DNA of 11,184 nucleotides from NCBI GenBank assembly GCA_964467615.1, contig CAYXRK010000160.1, positions 1-11,184 on the forward strand, written 5' to 3'. Below, one piece after another: positions 1 through 7,340 of this stretch. The DNA comes from CAYXRK01 sp964467615 (lineage in GTDB: Bacteria; Hydrogenedentota; Hydrogenedentia; Hydrogenedentales; GCA-2746185). How positions within the stretch are numbered: position 1 is the first letter of the stretch; each line of letters opens with the position of its first letter. The position numbers and the translations under genes were made by a program. Under the pieces are notes generated by a model, which was given only the letters and a program-made list of their open reading frames with translations, was not told the DNA's origin and made no database searches.

Positions 1-50
1 ACTTAATACCCAAAGCGGCCTTTTTAGATCCCGGTGTGGTGAGCGATGCG

Positions 51-80
51 GGTTAGGGCCGTTTAAGGCCCATTTGAACC
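51..80. other. Hairpin-forming inverted repeat upstream of the moxR-like gene
   Basis: GGGCC (56-60) and GGCCC (67-71) are perfect inverted arms around a 6-base loop. GGTT (51-54) and AACC (77-80) form a second, outer pair of arms. No T-run follows on either strand, so it is not a classic intrinsic terminator. It could end transcription of a gene lying left of the window or be a structured part of the leader. Nothing coding is evident in bases 1-190. Confidence 0.3.
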
Positions 81-88
81 GCATACTA

Positions 89-118
89 TTGAACAGTTTA
101 CATGTTTCCTGTTAAGAT
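89..118 (+). promoter_or_regulatory. Possible sigma70-type promoter for the moxR-VWA operon
   Basis: TTGAAC (89-94; 4 of 6 match to TTGACA) is followed after 18 bases by TAAGAT (113-118; 4 of 6 match to TATAAT). Transcription would begin near 125, leaving about 65 bases of leader before the ATG at 191. A second TTGAAC lies at 74-79. The match is modest and the organism's sigma-factor preferences are unknown. Confidence 0.3.
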
Positions 119-190
119 GCCAGCCTGCTGAATGCACCCGGCTGCACCGCATTCCGGCGCAATCGTTTTGCCCTCACGACTGGAGTATTC

Positions 191-1033
191 ATGGATCCCG
201 CCACGCTTTCTTTCCAAGGAACGGATCGCTACTACCTCGACCCCGAGTTGGCCGCGATTGTGAACATCTCGCTCCAAATGGAAAAGCCGCTCCTGCTGAC
301 GGGCGAGGCCGGGACCGGCAAGACGCAGTTGGCGTTCGAGGCCGCCCGCGATCTCGGGATGGACATGGAGATCCTGCGCTGCAAATCGACCATCAAAGGC
401 GAGGAAGCGTGTTACAACCAGGACACCGTTCTTCGGCTGAATGACGCCCGCTTCGGATCCGGCGACACCGGCCGCAGCGTGCAAAACTTCTACGACTACG
501 TGATCTGGGGCCCGATTGGCCGAGCATTTCGCGCGGACAAGAGAGTGGTCCTCCTGCTCGACGAGATCGACAAGACCGAATCCGACGTACAGGACAACTT
601 GCTCGACATTCTCGAGGACTGCCAATTCACGATCCGCGAGGTGAACAACACCATTCAGGCGGACATCCGACCGTTCATCGTGCTCACGTCGAACGCGAAA
701 CGCGAACTCTCCGATCCGTTCCTGCGCCGGTGCTACTGCCACCACATCGCGTTCCCGAGCAAAGAGCAGATGATGGAAATCCTTCGGCTGCACTATCCGA
801 ACAGCAGCGCGAAGTTGATGGAAGCGGCGATGAATATCTTCTACGACTTGCGCGATCGCGGCTTCGAGAAACCGCCCGCCACGAGCGAATTGATTAACTG
901 GATCGGCGCACTCGAACGCACCGGCCAGGCCCCCGACGCTAAACGCCCGCCGATGGTCGGCATATTGCTCAAGCGAGCGAGCGACATCCAGGCGTTCCGC
1001 GCCGGCGAAGCGGGGCCGAAGAGGTATCTGTAG
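191..1033 (+). CDS. MoxR-type AAA+ ATPase (AAA_5 family)
   Basis: This is a 280-residue cytoplasmic ATPase. Walker A is GEAGTGKT (38-45) and Walker B is VVLLLDEID (119-127). A sensor-1-like TSN lies at 166-168, a DPFLRR arginine-finger region at 175-180, and a C-terminal lid follows from about 190. This arrangement fits the MoxR/AAA_5 branch of AAA+ proteins, which use ATP hydrolysis to remodel or insert cofactors into partner complexes together with a VWA protein (CoxD with CoxE in CO dehydrogenase maturation is the known example). The ATG at 191 has GGAG at 182-185, five bases upstream, which fixes the start. The stop is two bases before the VWA gene, so the two are surely co-transcribed and probably act together. 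No CO dehydrogenase, methanol dehydrogenase or other client gene lies in the window, so the substrate is unknown. Confidence 0.93.
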   Translation: MDPATLSFQGTDRYYLDPELAAIVNISLQMEKPLLLTGEAGTGKTQLAFEAARDLGMDMEILRCKSTIKGEEACYNQDTVLRLNDARFGSGDTGRSVQNFYDYVIWGPIGRAFRADKRVVLLLDEIDKTESDVQDNLLDILEDCQFTIREVNNTIQADIRPFIVLTSNAKRELSDPFLRRCYCHHIAFPSKEQMMEILRLHYPNSSAKLMEAAMNIFYDLRDRGFEKPPATSELINWIGALERTGQAPDAKRPPMVGILLKRASDIQAFRAGEAGPKRYL

Positions 1034-1035
1034 TC

Positions 1036-2283
1036 ATGGCGACGGTCCCGTCAGACACAGGTAAATCGTACAACGCGCTCTTCGTCGAGTTCGTCTATCT
1101 CCTGCGCGAATACGGCGTGCCCGCCAGTCTGTCGGATCTGCTTGAACTGAACCGCGGACTCGAAAAAAGCCTGATTCACAACCTTGACGAGTTGTTCGTT
1201 TTCATGCGGCTGTGCTTTGTGCGCCGCGTCGAGCACATGGATCCGTTCGAGCGCGCCTTCGCGCTCTACTTTTACGATCTCGACATCCCGCCCGTCGAAG
1301 AGGGCGACCTCTCTCTCCTTCGCACTAAACAATTCCGCGACTGGCTCAACAAGATGATCGAAAAGGGCGAACTTCCGGCGCGCGCGAAATGGGACATGAA
1401 GCCCGAAGAACTCATGAAGAAGTTCTGGGAGACGCTCAAGGAACAAACGAAAGAGCACCACGGCGGCAGCAAGTGGATCGGCCAAAAGGGTAATTCGCCG
1501 TTCGGGCATTCGGGCAACGCCGAAGGAGGCGTGCGCGTCGGCGGCGCGGGCAAGGGCGGCTCGGCGCTCAAGGTCATCGGCGATCGCCGCTACATCGCAT
1601 ACTCACACGCGAACACGCTGCGCAGCGACAACCTGCGCCAGGCGCTCGAGACGATGAAGCACCTCAAGCACGTCGGCGCGCACGTCGAACTCGATCTGCC
1701 CGACACCATCCGCCGCACGTCGAAGAACGGCGGCGAGATCGAACTCATCTTCCGCCGCGAGTTGCGCGACCGCATGAAAGTCGTGCTGCTGATCGACAAC
1801 GGCGGCTATTCGATGACGCCGTACGTCAACATCACGCGGCTCCTGTTCAGCAAGATGCACGACCGTTTCGACGAAATCAAGACTTACTACTTTCACAACA
1901 CGATTTACGAGAAGGTCTACGTCGATCAGCGGCGCATTCGCGCGTACTCGACCGAGAAGGTGCTGCAAATGAAGGCGGACACGCGCATCGTCATCCTTGG
2001 CGATGCGACGATGGCCCCCGAGGAACTGGCTTCTCCGTATGGTTCCATCTCAGGATTCGACCTCGACGATTCACGCCCCTCGATCGCATGGTTGCACCGT
2101 ATCGCCACACGGTTCAAGTATTCGTGCTGGCTCAATCCGATTCCGCACGAGCGCTGGAGCGGCAACTACGGCGCCTGGACGCTCAAGCAAATCAAGGCCA
2201 TCTTCCATATGGAAGACATGACCCTCGGCGGCGTCAAGGGGATGATCGAATTCCTCAGCGACAAGACCGGCAAGAAAGACTGA
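1036..2283 (+). CDS. CoxE-like von Willebrand factor A domain protein
   Basis: This 415-residue soluble protein has no signal peptide or membrane segment. Residues 10-140 are a mostly helical N-terminal domain. A glycine-rich linker (about 143-180) contains SPFGHSG (154-160), a type of motif I associate with CoxE-like VWA proteins. The VWA fold begins near 245: the hydrophobic strand VVLLIDNGGYSM (249-260) occupies the MIDAS position and VILGDA (319-324) the later metal-site loop. The MIDAS is not the usual DxSxS: D254 and S259 are present but an extra residue and G-G-Y separate them, so metal binding may be altered or lost. The ATG at 1036 follows GAGG at 1021-1024 and is coupled to the ATPase gene. 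In this class the VWA protein is thought to link the ATPase to its client. The partner complex is not identifiable here. Confidence 0.87.
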   Translation: MATVPSDTGKSYNALFVEFVYLLREYGVPASLSDLLELNRGLEKSLIHNLDELFVFMRLCFVRRVEHMDPFERAFALYFYDLDIPPVEEGDLSLLRTKQFRDWLNKMIEKGELPARAKWDMKPEELMKKFWETLKEQTKEHHGGSKWIGQKGNSPFGHSGNAEGGVRVGGAGKGGSALKVIGDRRYIAYSHANTLRSDNLRQALETMKHLKHVGAHVELDLPDTIRRTSKNGGEIELIFRRELRDRMKVVLLIDNGGYSMTPYVNITRLLFSKMHDRFDEIKTYYFHNTIYEKVYVDQRRIRAYSTEKVLQMKADTRIVILGDATMAPEELASPYGSISGFDLDDSRPSIAWLHRIATRFKYSCWLNPIPHERWSGNYGAWTLKQIKAIFHMEDMTLGGVKGMIEFLSDKTGKKD

Positions 2284-2299
2284 GCGGGCGAACGCTCGG
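2280..2299 (+). terminator. Hairpin at the stop codon of the VWA gene, possible terminator
   Basis: GAGCG (2282-2286) and CGCTC (2293-2297) pair around a 6-base loop. The stem can extend by a G-T wobble and a C-G pair to 2280 and 2299. It overlaps the TGA stop (2281-2283). A moderately T-rich stretch with TTCTTTC follows about ten bases later, which is weaker than a standard U-tract. A second small hairpin (GGGC/GCCC at 2355-2366) lies further on. Bases 2284-2509 hold no convincing gene. Confidence 0.35.
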
Positions 2300-2449
2300 G
2301 ACGCATTCTTTCGCCAACTCGGCTGTTTCACTTGGGGCACGATTTGGATTTGGGGGGCTAGCGCCCAAGACCACCATGCTGTTGCGACTACGGCGATTTC
2401 GGGAAAGTCGGAACCATCTGTGCCGCTCTGTGGTTATCGCGCCCCGACT

Positions 2450-2471
2450 AGACGTTCCACGCTGGAAGTCT
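2450..2471. promoter_or_regulatory. Imperfect inverted repeat, candidate operator of the toxin-antitoxin pair
   Basis: AGAC-g-TTCC (2450-2458) and GGAAGTCT (2464-2471) are inverted arms with a single extra base, around a 5-base centre. The repeat lies 38 bases before the antitoxin ATG. Ribbon-helix-helix antitoxins normally repress their own operon by binding short inverted repeats near the promoter, so its position suits an operator. I see no clear -35/-10 pair beside it, so the role is inferred from position only. Confidence 0.3.
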
Positions 2472-2509
2472 GATTGAAGAGGTCAATCCGCGAGAGTTAC
2501 ACTCCATGT

Positions 2510-2716
2510 ATGAAAATCGAATTGCCAGTTGCCATGGAAGCGCCCCTGCGCGGTGTGGCCGAAAGCCAGGGGCGTGATATCGCGGCCGTTATCATCGAAG
2601 CGTTGCAGCAATACATCGACTCCATCTCGATTACCGATCTGGATCCCGCCGATGTAGGGCAGGCGCAAATCGCCATGCTTCCTGAATTTTTAAGCATCGA
2701 ACACTGGGAAGCCTGA
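2510..2716 (+). CDS. Ribbon-helix-helix antitoxin of a MazF-type pair
   Basis: This 68-residue protein matches an RHH antitoxin in length and layout. A short N-terminal beta strand (KIELPV, 2-7) would make the DNA-binding ribbon. Two helices follow (about 9-20 and 22-37, with GRDIAAVIIEAL at 21-32). The acidic C-terminal part, with AMLPEF at 55-60 and IEHWEA at 63-68, would wrap the toxin. The ATG at 2510 is chosen because the fold begins directly there. An upstream in-frame TTG (2474) would add 12 residues unlike the family. GAGAG at 2492-2496 is a distant, weak ribosome site. The stop is six bases before the toxin gene. The protein should neutralise the toxin and repress the operon. Confidence 0.82.
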   Translation: MKIELPVAMEAPLRGVAESQGRDIAAVIIEALQQYIDSISITDLDPADVGQAQIAMLPEFLSIEHWEA

Positions 2717-2722
2717 CGATCC

Positions 2723-3037
2723 GTGCGCCGAGGTGAAATCTGGTGGGCGGACCTTGCTAGACCGGTCGGTGGCCGTCCAGTCGTCATCCTTACACGCAAC
2801 GCCGTCGTCAATTCAATTGGGGCCGTAGCCGTAGCAATTGTTACGCGAAACATTCGCCACCTTCCGATCGAGGTCGCACTTGGCCGCGGGCAGGGGTTAT
2901 TGGTCCAGTGCGTCGCCAATCTCGACACCATACTGACAGTCCCCCGGGAACGACTTGTCCGGCAAATGGGAGCGTGTGATGCGGCCAAGATCGGTGAGCT
3001 GGAGCGAGCGATAAAACTCGCGCTGGATATCCCGTAG
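2723..3037 (+). CDS. MazF/PemK-type mRNA interferase toxin
   Basis: This 104-residue protein begins with MRRGEIWWADL, the signature N-terminus of MazF/PemK toxins. GGRPVVILTRN (16-26) then supplies the arginine (R18) of the RNA-cleavage site, and AIVTRN (38-43) the conserved threonine (T41). NLDTILTVPRERL (66-78) is the family's usual C-terminal strand and helix start. Family members cut single-stranded mRNA at short sequences and arrest growth until antitoxin is restored. The start is GTG at 2723, six bases after the antitoxin stop, and no later methionine gives an intact N-terminus. The gene appears full-length with the key residues intact, so it is probably active. It converges with the TMTC-like operon, with 35 bases between the two stop codons. 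Confidence 0.9.
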   Translation: MRRGEIWWADLARPVGGRPVVILTRNAVVNSIGAVAVAIVTRNIRHLPIEVALGRGQGLLVQCVANLDTILTVPRERLVRQMGACDAAKIGELERAIKLALDIP

Positions 3038-3072
3038 AGTCGTGAAACTGCCTACTGCGTTCTCGTAAGCAA

Positions 3073-4983
3073 TTACTTTGGCACGGCTTCTGGGACCGTG
3101 TCCCGCCGCGCTTGTTCCAGGTTCGCCGCTGCGGCGTGTTCCGGATCGATTGCCACCGCCCGCTCGAAGTAGCCGATGGCCTCGTCCATGTGTGACGCGT
3201 GCGCGGCCAACACCCCAAGGCTGTTTAGCGTATCCGGATCGTCGGGATTAAGGTTGAGCGCGCGGTGAAATGCGGCGTTCGCCTCGGCGTCTCTTCCCGT
3301 CCGCGCGTACACTAGCCCAAGGGACTTGTGAAGGTTGGAGTGCGCCGGATCGATAGTGAGTCCGCGGTTGAGCACGTCCTCCGCCTCGGCGTGTCTGCCC
3401 AACTCGGACAGCGAAAATCCAAGCCCGTTCAGCGCCGGGACGAAATCAGGGCGGACCTCGAGCGCACGCTCGAAGAACGACACCGCTTCGGTATGGTCAC
3501 CCTGCATGTCGAGCAACGCGCCGACGTTTGTGTTTGCTATCACGTGCCCGGGGTTGATTCGGAGCGCTTCCAGGTACTCTTTGCGCGAGGCTGGGAGGTT
3601 GCTTGTCACACCCAGCGCGATCGCCAAGCCGGTATGGAGATCGGCATCCAGCGGTCCGATCGCGATCCCCGCGCGGAATTGCACGATGGCCTCATCAATT
3701 CGTCCGGTTTTCGAGTACGCATTTCCCAGGATCATGTGTGCGACATGGTTCTTCTCTGTCACCCCAAGCGTGTGCTCGAACAGCGCGATATCGTCTTTCC
3801 AGTAATTGGTCTGTTGATCGGAAAGCACCGCGCATAACACCAACACGGCCGCCGACGCGCTCGTCACGACACGAGCGCCGAATTTCCAGCGGTAGGCGAC
3901 GTCACGCGCACCCCACGCCCCAATGATGAAAAGACCGATAAACGGAACGTACGTGTACCGATCCGCATAGGACTGTATCCCCGCCTGCATCAGCCCGCTC
4001 ACCGGGAGCAAAGTGCCCAAGAAGAAAAGCCATCCTACGATAAGAAACGGCGCGCGCCGTGCGAGCAGGATCGAAACCGCGGTGATCAGGGCCAGCGTCG
4101 ATATGGCGGGGAGAATTGTCATGAGAGATTCGACGCGGCCCGAGTGTGGATAGAACGGTGCGAGGCCCGCGGGCCAAACAGCGATGCGGAGGTAGTCGCC
4201 ATACGCGCGCATGGCGTTGAACAGTCTCGCCGAAAGCGGCAAGTCCTCGAAGGACGTCATCGTTCCTGCGTGTGATTGCGTGAAGACCGTAACGGAGGAA
4301 AACGCGATCGCGATTACGAAGTAGAGCCACTTCTCGCTGACGAGTTTTGCCGCCGTCCGCCACCGCACCTCGCTAGCGAAATCGATGCGGCGCAGCGGCC
4401 AGTAGTCCATCAACAAGAGTACGGCCGGCACGGTGACCAACATGGCCTTGGACAACAGGCCTAGAACGAGACACACTGAGGCGATAGCGTACGTGGCGCG
4501 CTTTGGATTCCGAGCGTACGCCGCGTGCGCTTGCATGGTGAGCAGGAAGAATAGTGTGCTGAGCAGGTCTTTACGGCTCGCGATCCACGCGACCGGTTCG
4601 ACATGCGCCGGATGCAGCGCGAACAACGACGCCACAAGATAGCTCGGCCAAAATGCCCCCGTGATGTTGTGCAGCAAGAATAACAACACCAACGTGTTCG
4701 CCGCGTGGAGCAACAAGTTTGTGAAGTGATATCCGCCAGGCCCTGGGCCGAACACCGTTGTGTCCAGCATGTACGACAGCATCGTGAACGGATGCCAATG
4801 GCCATTGAAGGTCTCGGTGAAAGCCGCCCGGAAACTCTCCGCAGTCAGGCCGTTACGAACATAATGGTTTTCGCTCACGTACGAGTTGTCGTCGAAGTTA
4901 ATGAAATCGTGGCCCGGTACCGCGCGGAAAACGATAAATACCGCCGCCAGCAATACGCCGATTGCCGCCTTATTCCTGCTCAT
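3073..4983 (-). CDS. TMTC-like multi-pass membrane glycosyltransferase (GT-C) with six TPRs
   Basis: This is a 636-residue membrane protein. An N-terminal hydrophobic segment (7-23) is followed by FINFDD (27-32), the acidic first-loop motif typical of GT-C glycosyltransferases. HWHPFTMLSYMLD (62-74), HPAHVEPVAWIASRKD (124-139), DYWPL (193-197) and QSYADRYTYVP (337-347) are conserved-looking blocks shared with its neighbour. About ten hydrophobic segments run to residue 388, then roughly six TPRs fill 413-616. This architecture matches TMTC proteins, which in animals use dolichol-phosphate-mannose to O-mannosylate cadherins. The sugar and target here are unknown. The ATG at 4983 lies inside the end of the upstream gene (14-base overlap) with no strong ribosome site, implying translational coupling. 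It is the last gene of the operon. Confidence 0.87.
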   Translation of the reverse strand: MSRNKAAIGVLLAAVFIVFRAVPGHDFINFDDNSYVSENHYVRNGLTAESFRAAFTETFNGHWHPFTMLSYMLDTTVFGPGPGGYHFTNLLLHAANTLVLLFLLHNITGAFWPSYLVASLFALHPAHVEPVAWIASRKDLLSTLFFLLTMQAHAAYARNPKRATYAIASVCLVLGLLSKAMLVTVPAVLLLMDYWPLRRIDFASEVRWRTAAKLVSEKWLYFVIAIAFSSVTVFTQSHAGTMTSFEDLPLSARLFNAMRAYGDYLRIAVWPAGLAPFYPHSGRVESLMTILPAISTLALITAVSILLARRAPFLIVGWLFFLGTLLPVSGLMQAGIQSYADRYTYVPFIGLFIIGAWGARDVAYRWKFGARVVTSASAAVLVLCAVLSDQQTNYWKDDIALFEHTLGVTEKNHVAHMILGNAYSKTGRIDEAIVQFRAGIAIGPLDADLHTGLAIALGVTSNLPASRKEYLEALRINPGHVIANTNVGALLDMQGDHTEAVSFFERALEVRPDFVPALNGLGFSLSELGRHAEAEDVLNRGLTIDPAHSNLHKSLGLVYARTGRDAEANAAFHRALNLNPDDPDTLNSLGVLAAHASHMDEAIGYFERAVAIDPEHAAAANLEQARRDTVPEAVPK

Positions 4984-6631
4984 TCACGTCTTTCGCGCCG
5001 CTGACCCGTTCGCCCTGAGCTTGTCGAAGGGCCGCGGTCGCTTCGGCCAAGGCTTGTTCGGTCCGTTTCACCCGTGGCAAATCCGGCGCTACGGCTCGGG
5101 CCCGCTCGAGGTATTCGTTCGCCTCCGTATGACGGCCCGAATCGGCGAGTGCAGTCGCGAGATTGCACAAAACGACGGGGTCGGATCCCATGCCGCGCAC
5201 TGCCTGTTCGAAATGCCCAATCGCCCCCGGTAGATCGCCGCTGATGGCGAGGATCGCTCCTAGATTATTGTGGCTTTGCGGGTGGCCGGGAACTATTTCC
5301 AGTGCCGCAAGATATTGCTCCGCTGCCTCGCTGTATCGATCCTTTGATTCCAGGAATCGCGCGAGATTGTAGTGAATGAGATAGTTATTGTCGGTAACCC
5401 CGAGCGCATGAGTGAAGATCGACTCGGAATCGCGCCACAGCCGGACCTGTTGTGCAGCAATCAAACTGAGGATTGCGACCGCCCCGATCGCAAACGCGGA
5501 CAAGAAGCGACGATACGTTCGTTTGGGGGACTCGCGATTGAATCCCCAAATTGCCGCCAGAAGAAGTCCAATCATCGGAAAATACATGTAACGGTCCGCG
5601 TGCGATTGGCCGCCCAACTGGACGAGCCCGATCACGGGTACGAGCGTGCCGACAAACCAGCATATACCGACCGTCACGTGTGGATATCGCCGTAGCGACG
5701 CGGTCGCAATTGCCGCGATCCCCACTAGCAAGAACGCTCCAATGCCCGCGGCCCCGCCCGTGTGGCCACCAGCGGGTATCGGATAATAGAGCGCCAGATT
5801 CATCGGCACGACTGCGGCGTAAACGTACGAGGCCAGTGCCGCCAAAGCGTTTGCCGATAGGCCTAACACCGACGACTCGACATCGGCGTTGACCTGCCCC
5901 GCTTCTGATTGTGCCGCCGCGTTGACCAAGAGGACGACGATGCCGACCGGCAGGAGGACCAATTTTTCGAGTGCGAGCATCGCGACGCGTTTTCGACCTG
6001 CGATCACCCGAAAGTTTTCGAGTGAAAACCGATTCAGTGGCCAGTAGTCGAGCAACATCAACAAAAACGGTAGGGTCACAACGATGGATTTGGATAACAT
6101 TCCCGCCGAGTAGGCAAGCGCAACCAATGCGAGCCTGCCGGGCGACGGCGCGCGCGCATGGCGGACGTACGCGGCTATCGCCAGCAGCCAAAACATCGTA
6201 CTCAACAAGTCTTTCCGGCTGCTGATCCACGCGACCGGCTCGACGTGCAGCGGGTGAATAGCGAAGATCGCCGCGACGAACGCGCTCCGCCACATGGCCC
6301 CCGTCATCGTGCGCAGCAAGAAAAAGAGAATGACGGTATTGACGGTGTGCAGCAGCAGGTTCGTGAAGTGAAATCCGGCTGGCCCCTTGCCGTAAAGTTC
6401 TACGTCCACCATATAGGACAGCATCGTCAGCGGGTGCCAGTGCGCGCTCACCGAACGGGTAAATGCGTACGGCAAACTTTCGGGTGCGAGACCCGCGAGT
6501 ACCGCCGGGTTCTCGAATACGTATACGTCGTCGTCGAAATAGATGAAGTCCGCGCCGAGGACCGGGTAGAACACGAGCAAGATGAGCGCTGCCAAGCCAG
6601 CGACTACAACTATTTCGCCTCTCGGTTTCAT
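4970..6631 (-). CDS. TMTC-like multi-pass membrane glycosyltransferase (GT-C) with three TPRs
   Basis: This 553-residue paralogue of the following gene shares FIYFDDD (29-35), HWHPLTMLSYMVD (64-76), HPLHVEPVAWISSRKD (126-141), DYWPL (195-199) and QSHADRYMYFP (342-352) in the same order. A first hydrophobic segment (7-26) and about ten membrane spans precede only three TPRs (about 417-518). The membrane part should carry a GT-C transferase using a polyprenyl-phosphate sugar, with the TPRs engaging substrate or partner proteins. The ATG at 6631 is chosen because the membrane segment starts there. Upstream in-frame starts as far as 6763 would only add basic residues overlapping the glycosyltransferase gene. 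The last residues, ALRQAQGERV (534-543), are encoded by a hairpin repeat and are not ancestral to the family. Confidence 0.87.
   Translation of the reverse strand: MKPRGEIVVVAGLAALILLVFYPVLGADFIYFDDDVYVFENPAVLAGLAPESLPYAFTRSVSAHWHPLTMLSYMVDVELYGKGPAGFHFTNLLLHTVNTVILFFLLRTMTGAMWRSAFVAAIFAIHPLHVEPVAWISSRKDLLSTMFWLLAIAAYVRHARAPSPGRLALVALAYSAGMLSKSIVVTLPFLLMLLDYWPLNRFSLENFRVIAGRKRVAMLALEKLVLLPVGIVVLLVNAAAQSEAGQVNADVESSVLGLSANALAALASYVYAAVVPMNLALYYPIPAGGHTGGAAGIGAFLLVGIAAIATASLRRYPHVTVGICWFVGTLVPVIGLVQLGGQSHADRYMYFPMIGLLLAAIWGFNRESPKRTYRRFLSAFAIGAVAILSLIAAQQVRLWRDSESIFTHALGVTDNNYLIHYNLARFLESKDRYSEAAEQYLAALEIVPGHPQSHNNLGAILAISGDLPGAIGHFEQAVRGMGSDPVVLCNLATALADSGRHTEANEYLERARAVAPDLPRVKRTEQALAEATAALRQAQGERVSGAKDVNEQE
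5003..5033. repeat. Hairpin-forming dispersed repeat inside the 3' end of a TMTC-like gene
   Basis: GCCCT (5012-5016) and AGGGC (5028-5032) are perfect inverted arms around GAGCTTGTCGA. The preceding GACCCGTTC completes a unit I recognise as a dispersed repeat seen in many environmental bacterial genomes, where it is often translated as ALSLSKG, STSSGRT or RQAQGER. Here it is read on the minus strand as ALRQAQGERV in the tail of the three-TPR protein. It lies 20-50 bases upstream of the next gene's ATG at 4983. This is the only copy I find in the window. Confidence 0.7.
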
Positions 6632-6650
6632 GCAAATACCCGAGCAGCCA

Positions 6651-7340
6651 TCATCCGAAAAGGCCAAAGCGAATGATGTGGTAAATCGCGGCCAACCCGT
6701 CTTTCCAGTTGATTTTCTTTCCTTCCGCGTAGCCCCGGCCGTGGTAGCTGATCGGCGTCTCATAGATGCGCCAACCGCGCCGAGCGACCTTGATCGTAAA
6801 TTCCGGCTCGAACCCGAATCGATTGGCCCGCAACGTCAGGCCCTCGAGCACCTCGCGCCGGAACGCCTTGTAGCACGTTTCCATGTCGGTCAGGTTGATG
6901 TTGCTCGCCGCGTTGCACAGCGTGGTCAAGAACCGGTTGCCCACGCTATGCCAAAAGAACAGCACTCGGTGCGGCCCGCCGAGAAACCGCGAGCCGTATA
7001 CCACGTCGGCCTTGTCGTCGAGAATGGGCTGTAGCAGGGCGTGATACTCGCGCGGGTCATACTCGAGGTCAGCGTCCTGGATGATGATGACGTCGCCGCG
7101 CGCCTCGGCGAATCCCCTCCGCAGCGCCGCGCCTTTGCCCTTGTTGCGCTCTTGCAAAAGTACGCGAACGTTCCCATGCTTCGACGCAAGCGCCGCGAGC
7201 TTGTCCCGCGTCCCGTCGGTCGAGGAATCGTCCACGACAATTATTTCCTTATCAAGGTCGACGGCCAGCACCTGCTCGATGATCTGCTCGATCGTCCCGG
7301 CCTCGTTGTACGTTGGCATGACCACGGAAATCTTCATCAT
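6651..7340 (-). CDS. Family 2 glycosyltransferase, DPM1-like polyprenyl-phosphate sugar synthase
   Basis: This 229-residue GT-A fold enzyme opens with ISVVMPTYNEAG (4-15). VVDDSSTDGT (35-44) binds the nucleotide, QDADLEYDP (88-96) carries the metal-binding DAD, and FGFEPEF (175-181) and GRGYAEGKKI (201-210) are the conserved C-terminal blocks of the DPM1/DPG-synthase-like subgroup. It ends at residue 229 without the membrane anchors found in GtrB- or ArnC-like relatives, so it resembles the short DPM1 type. The likely reaction is transfer of mannose or glucose from a nucleotide sugar to polyprenyl phosphate at the inner membrane face; the sugar cannot be read from sequence. The ATG at 7340 overlaps the previous stop as ATGA (a second ATG follows at 7337). 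Nineteen bases separate it from the TMTC-like genes that would use its product. Confidence 0.9.
   Translation of the reverse strand: MMKISVVMPTYNEAGTIEQIIEQVLAVDLDKEIIVVDDSSTDGTRDKLAALASKHGNVRVLLQERNKGKGAALRRGFAEARGDVIIIQDADLEYDPREYHALLQPILDDKADVVYGSRFLGGPHRVLFFWHSVGNRFLTTLCNAASNINLTDMETCYKAFRREVLEGLTLRANRFGFEPEFTIKVARRGWRIYETPISYHGRGYAEGKKINWKDGLAAIYHIIRFGLFG

Noticed and set aside
98..793. A 231-codon minus-strand frame antisense to the MoxR-type gene
   Set aside because: The sense strand encodes intact Walker A, Walker B and sensor motifs with a good ribosome site. The antisense product resembles nothing.
2088..2477. A plus-strand frame running from the end of the VWA gene through the gap to the antitoxin
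   Set aside because: Its first two thirds are an out-of-frame reading of the VWA gene and the rest has no family features or ribosome site.
2474..2509. A TTG start extending the antitoxin by 12 residues
   Set aside because: The ribbon-helix-helix fold begins at the ATG at 2510, and the extra residues do not match the family.
5385..6635. A 416-codon minus-strand frame overlapping the three-TPR TMTC-like gene
   Set aside because: It is an alternative frame of a well-supported gene, with low-complexity arginine-rich translation and no membrane segments or motifs.
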